A DNA stretch of 64,000 nt from Paraburkholderia ginsengisoli NBRC 100965 (GTDB taxonomy: Bacteria > Pseudomonadota > Gammaproteobacteria > Burkholderiales > Burkholderiaceae), in NCBI RefSeq assembly GCF_000739735.1, contig NZ_BBJF01000011.1:1-64000 (forward strand), given 5' to 3'. A program made the translations under genes and the position numbers. The number at the start of each line of letters is the position of its first letter. Position 1 is the first letter of the stretch. Under the pieces are notes generated by a model. It had not been told where the DNA came from. It saw only the letters and a program-made list of their open reading frames with translations, and did not search any database. Below, piece by piece: positions 16,997 through 24,582 of this stretch.

Positions 16997-17473
16997 CTAG
17001 AAATAGTGCCGCGTGATGAACTCCGCGACACACACCGGCCTGTCGCTGCCCTGCTGTTCCAGCGTCACGTTCCATTCGACCTGCACGCCGGCGTTATCGA
17101 CATCGGTGACTGACTGCACCGCGAATTTCGCGCGCAGTTGCGAACCCACCAGCACCGGCGACGTGAACCGCACGCGATTCAAACCGTAGTTGACGCCCAT
17201 GCGCTGTTCGAGCGCCACCGTTTTTCCCAACAAAGCCGGAATCAACGACAACGTCAGAAAGCCATGCGCGACCGGACCGCCGAACGGCGACTCGCGCCGC
17301 GCCCGCTCCGGATCGACGTGAATCCATTGATGATCGCCGGTCGCCTCGGCGAAACGGTCGACCCTGGACTGGTCGACCGTCAGCCAGTCACTGACCAACG
17401 GTTCGGCGCCGACCAGCGCGCGCAAAGCCTCGGCGTTGCCGAAAGTCGCGGCGGGCGCCGCGCTGGCTGTCAT
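16997..17473 (-). CDS. MaoC family dehydratase (second of pair)
   Basis: A 158-residue single hot-dog MaoC-like hydratase. The hydratase-2 motif is visible as FAEATGDHQWIHVDPERA, with the catalytic Asp and His, followed by the FGGPVAHGFLTLSL segment, so this subunit should be catalytically competent. It adds water to trans-2-enoyl-CoA. The ATG overlaps the stop of the upstream MaoC gene (ATGA), pointing to translational coupling and perhaps a heteromeric enzyme. It is the last gene of the DUF1178-ACAD-ACAD-MaoC-MaoC operon. Confidence 0.88.
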   Translation of the reverse strand: MTASAAPAATFGNAEALRALVGAEPLVSDWLTVDQSRVDRFAEATGDHQWIHVDPERARRESPFGGPVAHGFLTLSLIPALLGKTVALEQRMGVNYGLNRVRFTSPVLVGSQLRAKFAVQSVTDVDNAGVQVEWNVTLEQQGSDRPVCVAEFITRHYF

Positions 17474-17928
17474 GCAGCGGCTCCCGGATTGCGCAGTCCA
17501 AACATGCCTTTCGAGCGCACCGTGATCACCGTTTCGCCATGCTGATTGATTCCTTCCCAGCGCGTCGACACGATGCCGCGATCCGGTTTGCTCTCCGACA
17601 AGCGCTTGTCGACCACGACGTTCATCATCGTGATCGTGTCGCCGACGCGCACTGGCTTCAACCAGCGAATTTCGTCGATACCGGGCGAACCCATCGACGT
17701 GGAACCGGCGAGCACGTTGCGCACCAGCATGCCCATCATCGCCGAACAGGTATGCCAACCGCTCGCCACCAAGCCGCGAAACGGCGATTCGGCCGCCGCG
17801 GTTTCGTCCAGATGGAACGGCTGCGGGTCGAACTTCTGCGCAAACTCGACGATCTCTTCACGCGTGAACGTATGCCTGCCGACTTCGGTAGCCGTGCCGA
17901 CCACCATGTCTTCGAAACTCAATCCCAT
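17470..17928 (-). CDS. MaoC family dehydratase (first of pair)
   Basis: A 152-residue hot-dog MaoC-like protein. FAQKFDPQPFHLDETAA carries the Asp and His of the hydratase motif in a slightly diverged form, and FRGLVASGWHTCSAMM replaces the usual GxxxHG loop. It follows the acyl-CoA dehydrogenase gene by 34 bases and has AAAGGAG upstream. The pair of adjacent, overlapping MaoC genes resembles the heterodimeric hydratases of steroid side-chain degradation. The substrate here is unknown. Confidence 0.88.
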   Translation of the reverse strand: MGLSFEDMVVGTATEVGRHTFTREEIVEFAQKFDPQPFHLDETAAAESPFRGLVASGWHTCSAMMGMLVRNVLAGSTSMGSPGIDEIRWLKPVRVGDTITMMNVVVDKRLSESKPDRGIVSTRWEGINQHGETVITVRSKGMFGLRNPGAAA

Positions 17929-17962
17929 CGTCGCATCTCCTTTATTCGCTTGAACGGGCCGG

Positions 17963-19090
17963 TCAGGCTTCGGCCGTGACAAAGCCGGGCAGCGCGGCGA
18001 ACCGCGCGAGATGATGATCGACATCGCCCAGCGTCGTTTCGATGATAGCGAGGCGTTTGAACAGATGCGCCGCAGCCACTTCGTTCGTGACGCCCATCCC
18101 GCCGTGCAACTGCACCGCCTGTTGCCCGACGAAACGCGCGGCCTGCCCGACCCGCACCTTTGCGGCGGAAACGGCGCGGCGCCGCTCATCGGCATCTTCG
18201 CTGGAGTAGCGCATCGCGGCCAGGTAGGTGATGGAACGCGCCTGCTCGGCGTGGATCAGCATTTCGACCATCCGATGCTGCAACGCCTGGAAACGCGCGA
18301 TCGGCTGGCCGAACTGCTGGCGCGTCTTCGTGTAGTCGACCGTGGCGAGATTCAGTGCGTCGAGCGCGCCAATCGCCTCTGCACACAACAGCAGCGTGCC
18401 GTAGTCGGCGATATGTTCGAGCGCCGCCGCGCCCGCGTGTTTGCCGGCCAGCCGGCGCGCGGGTGTGTCGCTGAACTCGAGCGTCGCGGCGCGTTGGCCG
18501 TCGATCGTGCGGTAGTCCGTGACCTTGACGCCCGCTGCGTCGCGCGCGACCACAAAAAGTGCGATCTCGCCGTTCAGACGCGCCGGCACGATCCACGCGT
18601 GCGCCTGCGCGCCGTGCAGCACGACCGACTTCGTGCCGCTCAATGTCTGCTGCTCGCCCTGTCCGTTCGCGGTCGTCCCGATATCAAACAGGTCGTAGCG
18701 TGCATGCGGCTCGTGAAATGCGACGGCCAGCTTGATCTCGCCTTGCGCCGCGCGTTCCAGCAGCGACGCGTCTTCCCCCTCGCCCGTGCCGGCGAGGCGC
18801 AGCGCCTCGATGCCGACCGCCGTCGCCCAATACGGCTCGACGACCAGCGCGCGGCCAAGCTCCTGCATCACCACCAGCATGTCGATCGGACCGCCGTTAA
18901 AGCCGCCCTGCGCTTCCGGCACCGGCAGCGCGGTCAGACCGAGTTCGGCAAACGCGGCCCAGTGCGTATCCGACACGCCGGACTCCGAGCGCACGATCGC
19001 CTGGCGCGCTTCGAATCCATAGCTCTTGTCCAGATAGCGGCGCAGCGCGTCGGCGAATTGCTGTTGTTCGTCATTGAAAGTGAAGTCCAT
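17963..19090 (-). CDS. Acyl-CoA dehydrogenase, shorter subunit type (375 aa)
   Basis: A 375-residue acyl-CoA dehydrogenase family protein with the N-terminal MDFTFNDEQQQFADALR, a central beta domain and a C-terminal helical domain containing QQFGQPIARFQALQHRM and QLHGGMGVTNE. It lacks the final YEGTxEIQ-type segment that carries the catalytic Glu in medium-chain enzymes; its neighbour keeps the matching C-terminal motif. Adjacent ACAD pairs of this kind can form heteromers with one active site per pair. It starts 10 bases after the neighbouring ACAD gene, so cotranslation is likely. Substrate unknown. Confidence 0.88.
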   Translation of the reverse strand: MDFTFNDEQQQFADALRRYLDKSYGFEARQAIVRSESGVSDTHWAAFAELGLTALPVPEAQGGFNGGPIDMLVVMQELGRALVVEPYWATAVGIEALRLAGTGEGEDASLLERAAQGEIKLAVAFHEPHARYDLFDIGTTANGQGEQQTLSGTKSVVLHGAQAHAWIVPARLNGEIALFVVARDAAGVKVTDYRTIDGQRAATLEFSDTPARRLAGKHAGAAALEHIADYGTLLLCAEAIGALDALNLATVDYTKTRQQFGQPIARFQALQHRMVEMLIHAEQARSITYLAAMRYSSEDADERRRAVSAAKVRVGQAARFVGQQAVQLHGGMGVTNEVAAAHLFKRLAIIETTLGDVDHHLARFAALPGFVTAEA

Positions 19091-19100
19091 GCGCCGCCCC

Positions 19101-20297
19101 TTAAAGTCCGAGAATCATCTGCGCGATGATGTTCTTTTGAATTTCGTTCGAGCCGCCGTAGATCGACGTCTTGCGGTAGTTGAAGTAGTACGCGGCGAGC
19201 GGCGCGGCATCGTCGTCGCCAGCCAGGCTGTGCTTGCGCTCCCCTTCAAGGAACGGCACGTCGAACGGTGCGGCGAGCGGCCCGACGGCTTCGAACATCA
19301 GCTCGGTCAGCCCCTGCTGCACTTCGGTGCCTTTGATTTTCAGCATCGACGCCTCCGGCCCCGGCCCACGTCCGCCGGCCTCGTTAGCGACCACGCGTTG
19401 CACGGTGACTTCGAGCGCCATCAATTCGATTTCGAGACTCGCGACTTTGGCGGCGAAGACCGGGTCCTGCAGCAGCGGCTTGCCGTTCTTTTTCTGATCC
19501 AGCGCAAGGCGCTTCAGGAAAACGAGTTCGCGCTTCGACTGGCCGACACGCGCGATGCCGGTGCGCTCATGGCCAAGCAGATACTTCGCATAGGTCCAGC
19601 CGCGATTCTCTTCGCCGACCAGATTCTCGACCGGTACTTTCACGTCTTCGAAAAACACTTCGTTGACTTCGTGATCTTCGTCGAGCGTGATGATCGGACG
19701 CACGGTGATACCCGGCGTCTTCATGTCGATCAACAGGAAAGAGATGCCCTCCTGCTTCTTGGCGCCGCTGTCGGTACGCACGAGGCAGAACATCATGTCG
19801 GCGTATTGGCCGAGCGTGGTCCAGGTTTTCTGACCATTGACCACGTAATGGTCGCCGACGCGCTCGGCGCGCGTACGCAACGACGCGAGGTCGGAACCGG
19901 AGCCCGGCTCGGAGTAGCCTTGGCACCACCAATCCGTGCCGTCGAGAATACGCGGCAAATAATGGCGCTTCTGCGCGTCGTTGCCGTATTTCATGATCAC
20001 GGGCGCCACCATCGACACGCCGAACGGCAACACCGACGGCGCGCCGATCCGTGCGCACTCTTCTTCCCAGATGTGCCGTTGGGTCGCGTCCCAGCCCGGG
20101 CCGCCGTATTCGCGCGGCCACGCGATCGCCGACCAGCCTCGCGTGCCGAGCAGCTTGTGCCAGCCTGCGAAGTCTTCGCGGGTAAGACGCTTGTGATTGA
20201 GTACTTTGTCGCTCAGCTCGCGAGGCAGGTTCGCTTCGAGCCAGCTGCGGATGTCGGCGCGGAATGCGTCGTCGACGGGGGAATAGTCCAGATTCAT
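19101..20297 (-). CDS. Acyl-CoA dehydrogenase (398 aa)
   Basis: A 398-residue acyl-CoA dehydrogenase. It shows WCQGYSEPGSGSDLASL (FAD and substrate contacts), VNGQKTWTTLGQYAD, and the terminal IYGGSNEIQKNIIA. The Glu of the YEG motif is Gly here, so the catalytic base probably lies elsewhere, as in isovaleryl-type or steroid-type ACADs. The start at 20297 is chosen because AGGAGA precedes it. The gene lies 48 bases after DUF1178 and 10 bases before the second ACAD. Confidence 0.9.
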   Translation of the reverse strand: MNLDYSPVDDAFRADIRSWLEANLPRELSDKVLNHKRLTREDFAGWHKLLGTRGWSAIAWPREYGGPGWDATQRHIWEEECARIGAPSVLPFGVSMVAPVIMKYGNDAQKRHYLPRILDGTDWWCQGYSEPGSGSDLASLRTRAERVGDHYVVNGQKTWTTLGQYADMMFCLVRTDSGAKKQEGISFLLIDMKTPGITVRPIITLDEDHEVNEVFFEDVKVPVENLVGEENRGWTYAKYLLGHERTGIARVGQSKRELVFLKRLALDQKKNGKPLLQDPVFAAKVASLEIELMALEVTVQRVVANEAGGRGPGPEASMLKIKGTEVQQGLTELMFEAVGPLAAPFDVPFLEGERKHSLAGDDDAAPLAAYYFNYRKTSIYGGSNEIQKNIIAQMILGL

Positions 20298-20345
20298 GCG
20301 TAGTGTCTCCTGGCCGCCACCACCCGGCGCCACGGAGCCACTGCG

Positions 20346-20771
20346 CTATTGCAGCGGTTCCTTCAGTGCAGCCGGGACCGGAAGCGGCATCACTTCGATG
20401 CCTTCCTCGACCAAGGCACGCGCATCTTCCGGTGTCGTGACACCGCGAATATTGCGTGCGGGCGATTCGTTATAGTGAATGCGCCGCGCTTCCTCGGCGA
20501 AGCGGTCGCCCACGTTCTCAGTCTTTTCCAGTACCTCGCGCAACGCACGCATGACCCGCGCCTGCATTTCGCCAACGCCCGCCGGCACTTTGGTGTCGGT
20601 CGCGCCCGACAAATTAAGGCGCGGTGCCGACGGCAAACGGCTCACTTCATTCGCACCGCAGATCGGACATTCGACGAGCTTGCGGGACTGCTGCGATTCG
20701 AAGTCATCAGCCGAAGCAAACCAGCCTTCGAACCGATGGCCATGCGGACACTGTAAATCGAGGACCTTCAT
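20346..20771 (-). CDS. DUF1178 family protein
   Basis: A 141-residue protein of the DUF1178 family, with an N-terminal zinc-ribbon-like motif: MKVLDLQCPHGHRFEGWF (Cys8, His10, His12) and a CPIC at about 35-38. Such proteins occur widely in Alpha- and Betaproteobacteria with no assigned function. It appears to be the first gene of the acyl-CoA operon, just downstream of the promoter and palindrome at 20794-20830. Its place ahead of two ACADs may be transcriptional convenience only. Confidence 0.88.
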   Translation of the reverse strand: MKVLDLQCPHGHRFEGWFASADDFESQQSRKLVECPICGANEVSRLPSAPRLNLSGATDTKVPAGVGEMQARVMRALREVLEKTENVGDRFAEEARRIHYNESPARNIRGVTTPEDARALVEEGIEVMPLPVPAALKEPLQ

Positions 20772-20793
20772 GTGGAATCAGGGCTTGCGTGCC

Positions 20794-20830
20794 AGTTTAG
20801 CGCAAAACGAAATTTTGTGAACGATCGTTC
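20794..20830 (-). promoter_or_regulatory. Promoter of DUF1178-ACAD operon with overlapping palindrome GAACGATCGTTC
   Basis: Reading the minus strand, a -35 TTCACA (20816-20821) and a -10 TAAACT (20794-20799) are 16 bases apart, ending 23 bases before the DUF1178 start codon. The perfect 12-bp palindrome GAACGATCGTTC at 20819-20830 overlaps the -35. It shares the ACGATCGT core with the palindrome upstream of paaH, so a common TetR-type repressor is plausible. Confidence 0.5.
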
Positions 20831-21024
20831 GCAATTTTACGGACGACACGCCGACGTCAAATGCTGCGGACAAATCGGACGCGGTGCGCGATTTTAACGC
20901 TTTGCGCAAAGGACTGCCGACGGCGAGCTAACGGACGAGCCAGCAGTTGCGCGGAATCAAAACGGGCTGACCGCTCGCATCGATTCCGAGGTCCTGCCGC
21001 ACTGGCTGTTGCCATGCTTCCCGC

Positions 21025-21549
21025 CTACGCCACGAGACTTGCAAGCGCGCGGTTGAACCGCGGTTCGAGTTCACGCACTTCCCTGGCAAGGTTGATCTGC
21101 TTGGCCGACTTTGCGACTTCCGCCACGTCGGTCTTGATGTCATAGCCACCGCGTTCGGTCAGCCAATCAAGGATGTCGGATAGATGCCACACCGATGCAC
21201 TGCCCTCGTGGACCGGCGGCGGGAAGTCAATTGAGTGGCTCAGCATCAGCTTGCGCATGTTTTGGCGCGACACGCCGGCGACTTCGGCAACATCGGTGAG
21301 GCCGACGAAATCGGGACCTGCTTCGACGAGGCGCGCCGACGGCACCGCGCGTTTGACATCTTTGAGTGCGCTGACCAATGCCTCGAACGCGGACGCTGCT
21401 TCGCGGGAGAACAGCAGCGCGATGCGGCCGGGTTGTCCCACACCCACTGTGGCGTCGTCGCACCCCGCTTCGCCCAGGCGTTCGACGATCTCGTCAGCAT
21501 CGCAATCTTCCACAGCGAGCCGGTACTTCAAGGTGAACACATATTCCAT
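21025..21549 (-). CDS. Helix-turn-helix DNA-binding protein, candidate antitoxin/autoregulator
   Basis: A 174-residue protein. Residues about 1-80 form an uncharacterised alpha/beta domain (MEYVFTLKYRL..., with GRIALLFSREA). Residues about 83-140 contain an AlpA/MerR-like helix-turn-helix (GLTDVAEVAGVSRQNMRKLM) with the winged DFPPPVHEGSASVWHLSDILDW. It lies 55 bases downstream of the small cysteine-rich gene on the same strand, as in type II toxin-antitoxin or toxin-regulator modules. It is the natural candidate to bind the 42-bp palindrome upstream. I do not recognise a named family for the whole protein. Confidence 0.75.
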   Translation of the reverse strand: MEYVFTLKYRLAVEDCDADEIVERLGEAGCDDATVGVGQPGRIALLFSREAASAFEALVSALKDVKRAVPSARLVEAGPDFVGLTDVAEVAGVSRQNMRKLMLSHSIDFPPPVHEGSASVWHLSDILDWLTERGGYDIKTDVAEVAKSAKQINLAREVRELEPRFNRALASLVA

Positions 21550-21604
21550 ACGTTACTCCTGCTTCACTCAGCCTTAAACTTTCGCCGTTCCGACAACCGC
21601 ACTG

Positions 21605-21850
21605 CTACCGTTGCGCCGCGCAGTTGTCGACGATCCGCCGCAAGTGCTTTGCGTGGTTAGCGGGGTTCTTCGGCGTACTCCAGACGCTCGATATGCAGAA
21701 CTCTCCGCAACGACACTCCGCGTCGTTGTAAGGACAGTAGATTTTTCCCCACGCGTGGCCCTTACCCCCGTCTTGAACCCGCCAGCCGCGTTGCTCCGCA
21801 TAGGCCAATGCGGCCTCGACCTCTTTCTTAGAGTGGCTTCCTCTGACCAT
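21605..21850 (-). CDS. Small cysteine-containing protein, HicA-like toxin candidate
   Basis: An 81-residue protein. It has an N-terminal helix KKEVEAALAYAEQRGW, a GKGHAWGKIYCP strand with a His, a CRCGEFC cysteine cluster, and a C-terminal helix with NHAKHLRRIVDNC. The helix-strand-strand-strand-helix pattern with a central conserved His resembles HicA/YcfA-type mRNA interferases, but the cysteines are not typical, so this is inference. The ATG at 21850 follows GGAGGG; a GTG at 21856 is possible. It is the first gene of a two-gene unit with the HTH protein, under the promoter and palindrome at 21862-21911. Confidence 0.62.
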   Translation of the reverse strand: MVRGSHSKKEVEAALAYAEQRGWRVQDGGKGHAWGKIYCPYNDAECRCGEFCISSVWSTPKNPANHAKHLRRIVDNCAAQR

Positions 21851-21861
21851 CGACACCCTCC

Positions 21862-21890
21862 ACTTTAGCGGCTGGAATCTTGGTTGTCAA
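21862..21890 (-). promoter_or_regulatory. Sigma70-type promoter of the toxin-antitoxin-like pair
   Basis: On the minus strand, a consensus -35 TTGACA (21885-21890) and -10 TAAAGT (21862-21867) have the ideal 17-base spacing. The predicted start of transcription falls only a few bases before the GTG/ATG starts at 21856/21850, so the message could be nearly leaderless. The -35 lies in the centre of the palindrome. Confidence 0.65.
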
Positions 21891-21911
21891 ATGACAACCA
21901 AGATTCCAGCC
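21870..21911. repeat. 42-bp near-perfect palindrome (20-bp arms, AA centre)
   Basis: The left arm begins GGCTGGAATCTTGG and the right arm ends CCAAGATTCCAGCC. All 20 bases of each arm pair, with only two central bases (AA) between them. It covers the spacer and -35 of the promoter and lies 20 bases upstream of the first start codon. There is no T-tract, so it is not a terminator. Operator is the most likely role; a cruciform or transcript hairpin is possible. Confidence 0.9.
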
Positions 21912-22089
21912 TAGTTCAATTCCGTCCAATCGTTCGTTATCCAAAACGATCGGACGCCACCATCGTGAATCGAAGATCCATACTAGCGTTACGACGGCGA
22001 CGCGGCGAGACGGTCGGATGGCATAGGAACGATGCAACTTTTTTCAGACAGGATAGGTACTCGCCTAATAGCAAGGCCCCAAAGGCAAA

Positions 22090-22118
22090 GCCCCTGTCGG
22101 TCATGGACCGGCAGGGGC
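22090..22118 (-). terminator. Hairpin downstream of the NUDIX gene, probable terminator of the nuo operon
   Basis: A 13-bp stem GCCCCTGTCGGTC/GACCGGCAGGGGC with one G-T pair and a three-base loop, followed on the minus strand by the T-rich CTTTGCCTTT. It lies 43 bases past the NUDIX stop and would close the nuo-DUF2818-NUDIX transcript. Confidence 0.6.
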
Positions 22119-22160
22119 TTCCAGCAGACTTTAAGCCGACGCGCATCGCGTCCCGCAGCG

Positions 22161-22745
22161 TTATTCTGACGCCACCATCGGCCACTCGCCCGACAGCACC
22201 TTCTCCAGCCAGAATGTGCCAATGATCGTCTTCACATCGGTGATCTTGCCCGCGCGCACCCACTCGGACATCTCCGCCACCGTCGCGGTGAAGAGCTCAA
22301 GGAATTCGCCCTCGTCGAGATTGCGCTCGCCCGCCGTCAAACCGCGCGCGATATAAATATCAATGAACTCCGTGGAGTAGGAAATAATCGGGTGAATGCG
22401 CGTCAGGTAAACGTATTCACGCGCCGTATAGCCGGTTTCCTCGCGCAGTTCACGGATCGCGCACGCGAGCGCGCCCTCGTTCGGATCGAGCTTGCCGGCC
22501 GGATACTCGACCATGACCTTGCCCATCGGATAGCGGTACTGGCTTTCCAGCAGCACGCGGCCGTCGTCGAACAAAGGAATCACCATCACCGCGCCCGGAT
22601 GCTGTACGTATTCGCGGGTCGCGTGCTTGCCGTCGGGCAAGCGGACCGTATCGCACTTGAGCGTCAGAAACGGCCCTTGATGGACCGTCTTGCTGTCGAC
22701 ACAGGTCTCGGTCAGGGCGGCGTCGTGGTTGGGAAGTTCAGCCAT
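22161..22745 (-). CDS. NUDIX hydrolase, ADP-ribose pyrophosphatase-like
   Basis: A 194-residue NUDIX protein. The Nudix box runs from GKLDPNEGALACAIRELR into EETGY (about residues 84-106) and has all the metal-binding glutamates. The N-terminal part (KTVHQGPFLTLKCDTVRLPDG) and the EYPAGKLD lead-in match the ADP-ribose/NDP-sugar branch (NudF-like). It hydrolyses ADP-ribose to AMP and ribose-5-phosphate. It follows DUF2818 by 43 bases at the end of the nuo operon, perhaps cotranscribed; a link to NAD turnover near complex I is attractive but inferred. Confidence 0.9.
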   Translation of the reverse strand: MAELPNHDAALTETCVDSKTVHQGPFLTLKCDTVRLPDGKHATREYVQHPGAVMVIPLFDDGRVLLESQYRYPMGKVMVEYPAGKLDPNEGALACAIRELREETGYTAREYVYLTRIHPIISYSTEFIDIYIARGLTAGERNLDEGEFLELFTATVAEMSEWVRAGKITDVKTIIGTFWLEKVLSGEWPMVASE

Positions 22746-22788
22746 ATGCGGACCTCGGAACAGCTTGGTGCGCGACGGCGAGACGCCG

Positions 22789-23085
22789 TCAGCGGCGTTT
22801 GACGAGATATTGGAAGGTAAAGCCAGGGAATGCGAACACGACGAACAGCGCGAACGTAATCGCGTAGAACTGCCAGCCCTGTTCGAAGCGGTTCCCCGCT
22901 CGCGCTTCGAGCAGAAAACCGAGCGCGCCGACCACGAAGTACAGCACGATCAATTCGGCGATCCGGATCCACGCGCTCTTCTTCGCCGCTTTCAACGGCA
23001 CGGCGGCGAAGAGGCGCTGATTCAGGAACGGCAGGTTGGCGCCGACGAGCGCCAACAACACGATAAACCAACCCGCAGCCGACAT
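22789..23085 (-). CDS. DUF2818 family small membrane protein
   Basis: A 98-residue membrane protein with about three hydrophobic segments (MSAAGWFIVLLALVGANLPF; an internal IAELIVLYFVVGALGF; and FYAITFALFVVFAFPGF), ending in a basic KRR. I recognise it as DUF2818, found directly after nuoN in Burkholderiales. Its ATG overlaps the nuoN stop (TGATG), so it is translationally coupled to complex I. It could be an accessory or assembly protein of the membrane arm. No function is established. Confidence 0.85.
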   Translation of the reverse strand: MSAAGWFIVLLALVGANLPFLNQRLFAAVPLKAAKKSAWIRIAELIVLYFVVGALGFLLEARAGNRFEQGWQFYAITFALFVVFAFPGFTFQYLVKRR

Positions 23086-24557
23086 CAGATCAGCAGCGTG
23101 TGCTGGATCGCCACCAGGCAGGCGCGCAGCAGCGGATCCGGCACGATACCGAGCACCAGCACGGCAACACCGTTGAGCGCGAGCAAAGCGCGCGTGCTGG
23201 TATCGGCGACGATCGGCGACTTGTCTTGCGGCTCGTCGAAGTACATCAGCTTGACGATACGCAGGTAGTAGAACGCGCCGAACAGCGACGTGATCACGGC
23301 CAGCACCGTCAGCCAGGTCAGGCCGGCGTTCATGGTGGCCTGCAGCACCGCGAGCTTCGCGTAGAAGCCGACCGCAGGCGGAATGCCGGCGAGCGAGAAC
23401 ATCATGATCATCATCACGAACGCGAACACCGGGCTGCGTTGATTCAGGCCCTTGAAGTCTTCGAGCGTATCCGCTTCGAAATCGCGGCGCGCGAGCAGCA
23501 TGATGACGCCGAACGTACCGAGCGTCGTAATCAGATAGACGATGCTGTAGAACATCGCCGAGCCGTACGCGCTCGCGGCGCCCGTGGTCTTCTGGTCGAC
23601 CACGCCGGCCAGCAGGCCGAGCAGCACGAAGCCCATGTTCGAGATCGCCGAGTACGCGAGCATGCGCTTGACGTTGCGTTGCACGATACCGGTGATGTTG
23701 CCGACGATCAGAGACAGCGCCGCCAGAATCACCAGCATCTGTTGCCACTCCACTGCGAGCGGCAGCAGGCCCATCACGAGGAAGCGCAGGCCCCACGCGA
23801 ATGCCGCCACCTTCGGACCGCCGCCGACGATCAGCGTCATCGCCGTCGGAGCGCCCTGATACACGTCAGGCACCCACATGTGGAACGGCACCGCGCCCAT
23901 CTTGAACGCCACGCCCGCCACGATGAAGATCACGCCGAACAACAGCACGCTCGGATCGTAGTGGCTCGAGCCGATCGCCTTGAACACTTCGTTCAGGTCG
24001 AGCGAGCCGGTCGCACCGTACAGCATCGAGATGCCGTATAGCAGGAACCCGGAAGCCAGCGCGCCGAGCACGTAGTACTTCATCGCCGCTTCATTCGACT
24101 GCGGCACTTCGCGGCGCAGCGCGATCACCGCGTACAGCGACAACGACATCAGTTCCAGACCGAGATACAGCGTCAGGAAGTTGTTGCCGGAGATCATCAC
24201 GAGCTGGCCGAGCAACGAGAACATGCCCAGCAGGAAGAAGTCGCCGCGGAACAGATTGCGGTCTTCAAGGTAACGGCGCGAATACACGATCGACACCGCA
24301 TAGCCGAGCGACACCACCGCCTTCATCGCGCTGGCGAACGGATCCACCACGTACATGTGGCCGAAGAAATAGCGCACTTGCGGGTCGAACGCATTCACCG
24401 CGAACCAGATGCCGGCAACCAGCGTCGAGAAGAAGGCGATGAAATACGTGGTACGGCGACCGTCCTGGCCGACGAACGTGTCGTTGAGCCACGCGACGAC
24501 AACGGCGAGCATCACCAGTGCGTCGGGCAACAGAGCAGTCATAGGGGCGTTTTGCAT
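23085..24557 (-). CDS. nuoN: NADH-quinone oxidoreductase subunit N
   Basis: A 490-residue antiporter-like membrane subunit of complex I. It has about 14 hydrophobic segments, the conserved GLELMSLSLYAVIAL region, KMGAVPFHMWVPDVYQGAP with the key Lys, and KRMLAYSAISNMGF. It forms one of the proton channels of the membrane arm. The start MQNAPMTALLPDAL at 24557 is preferred, with AGGAG 12 bases upstream; an ATG at 24542 is possible. It follows nuoM by 25 bases. Confidence 0.96.
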   Translation of the reverse strand: MQNAPMTALLPDALVMLAVVVAWLNDTFVGQDGRRTTYFIAFFSTLVAGIWFAVNAFDPQVRYFFGHMYVVDPFASAMKAVVSLGYAVSIVYSRRYLEDRNLFRGDFFLLGMFSLLGQLVMISGNNFLTLYLGLELMSLSLYAVIALRREVPQSNEAAMKYYVLGALASGFLLYGISMLYGATGSLDLNEVFKAIGSSHYDPSVLLFGVIFIVAGVAFKMGAVPFHMWVPDVYQGAPTAMTLIVGGGPKVAAFAWGLRFLVMGLLPLAVEWQQMLVILAALSLIVGNITGIVQRNVKRMLAYSAISNMGFVLLGLLAGVVDQKTTGAASAYGSAMFYSIVYLITTLGTFGVIMLLARRDFEADTLEDFKGLNQRSPVFAFVMMIMMFSLAGIPPAVGFYAKLAVLQATMNAGLTWLTVLAVITSLFGAFYYLRIVKLMYFDEPQDKSPIVADTSTRALLALNGVAVLVLGIVPDPLLRACLVAIQHTLLI

Positions 24558-24582
24558 GGTCTTTAAATTCCTCCGCTCGGCG

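Larger units (their letters stand above)
21851..22160. other. Intergenic region of 310 bases upstream of the toxin-antitoxin-like pair
   Basis: The region holds the promoter/palindrome of the pair (21862-21911), then about 180 bases in which I see no gene, and the hairpin behind the NUDIX gene (22090-22118). Its base composition (for example TTCAATTCCG, ATCGTTCGTTATCC) is lower in GC than the flanking core genes, fitting an insertion between the nuo block and the acyl-CoA block. Confidence 0.6.

Noticed and set aside
20772..21024. Possible short gene in the 253-base gap between DUF1178 and the HTH gene
   Set aside because: Frames there are short, without a good start and ribosome binding site; the promoter and palindrome near 20794-20830 explain part of it.
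21870..21911. The 42-bp palindrome as an intrinsic terminator
   Set aside because: It has no T-tract on either side and lies over a promoter, so operator is the better reading.
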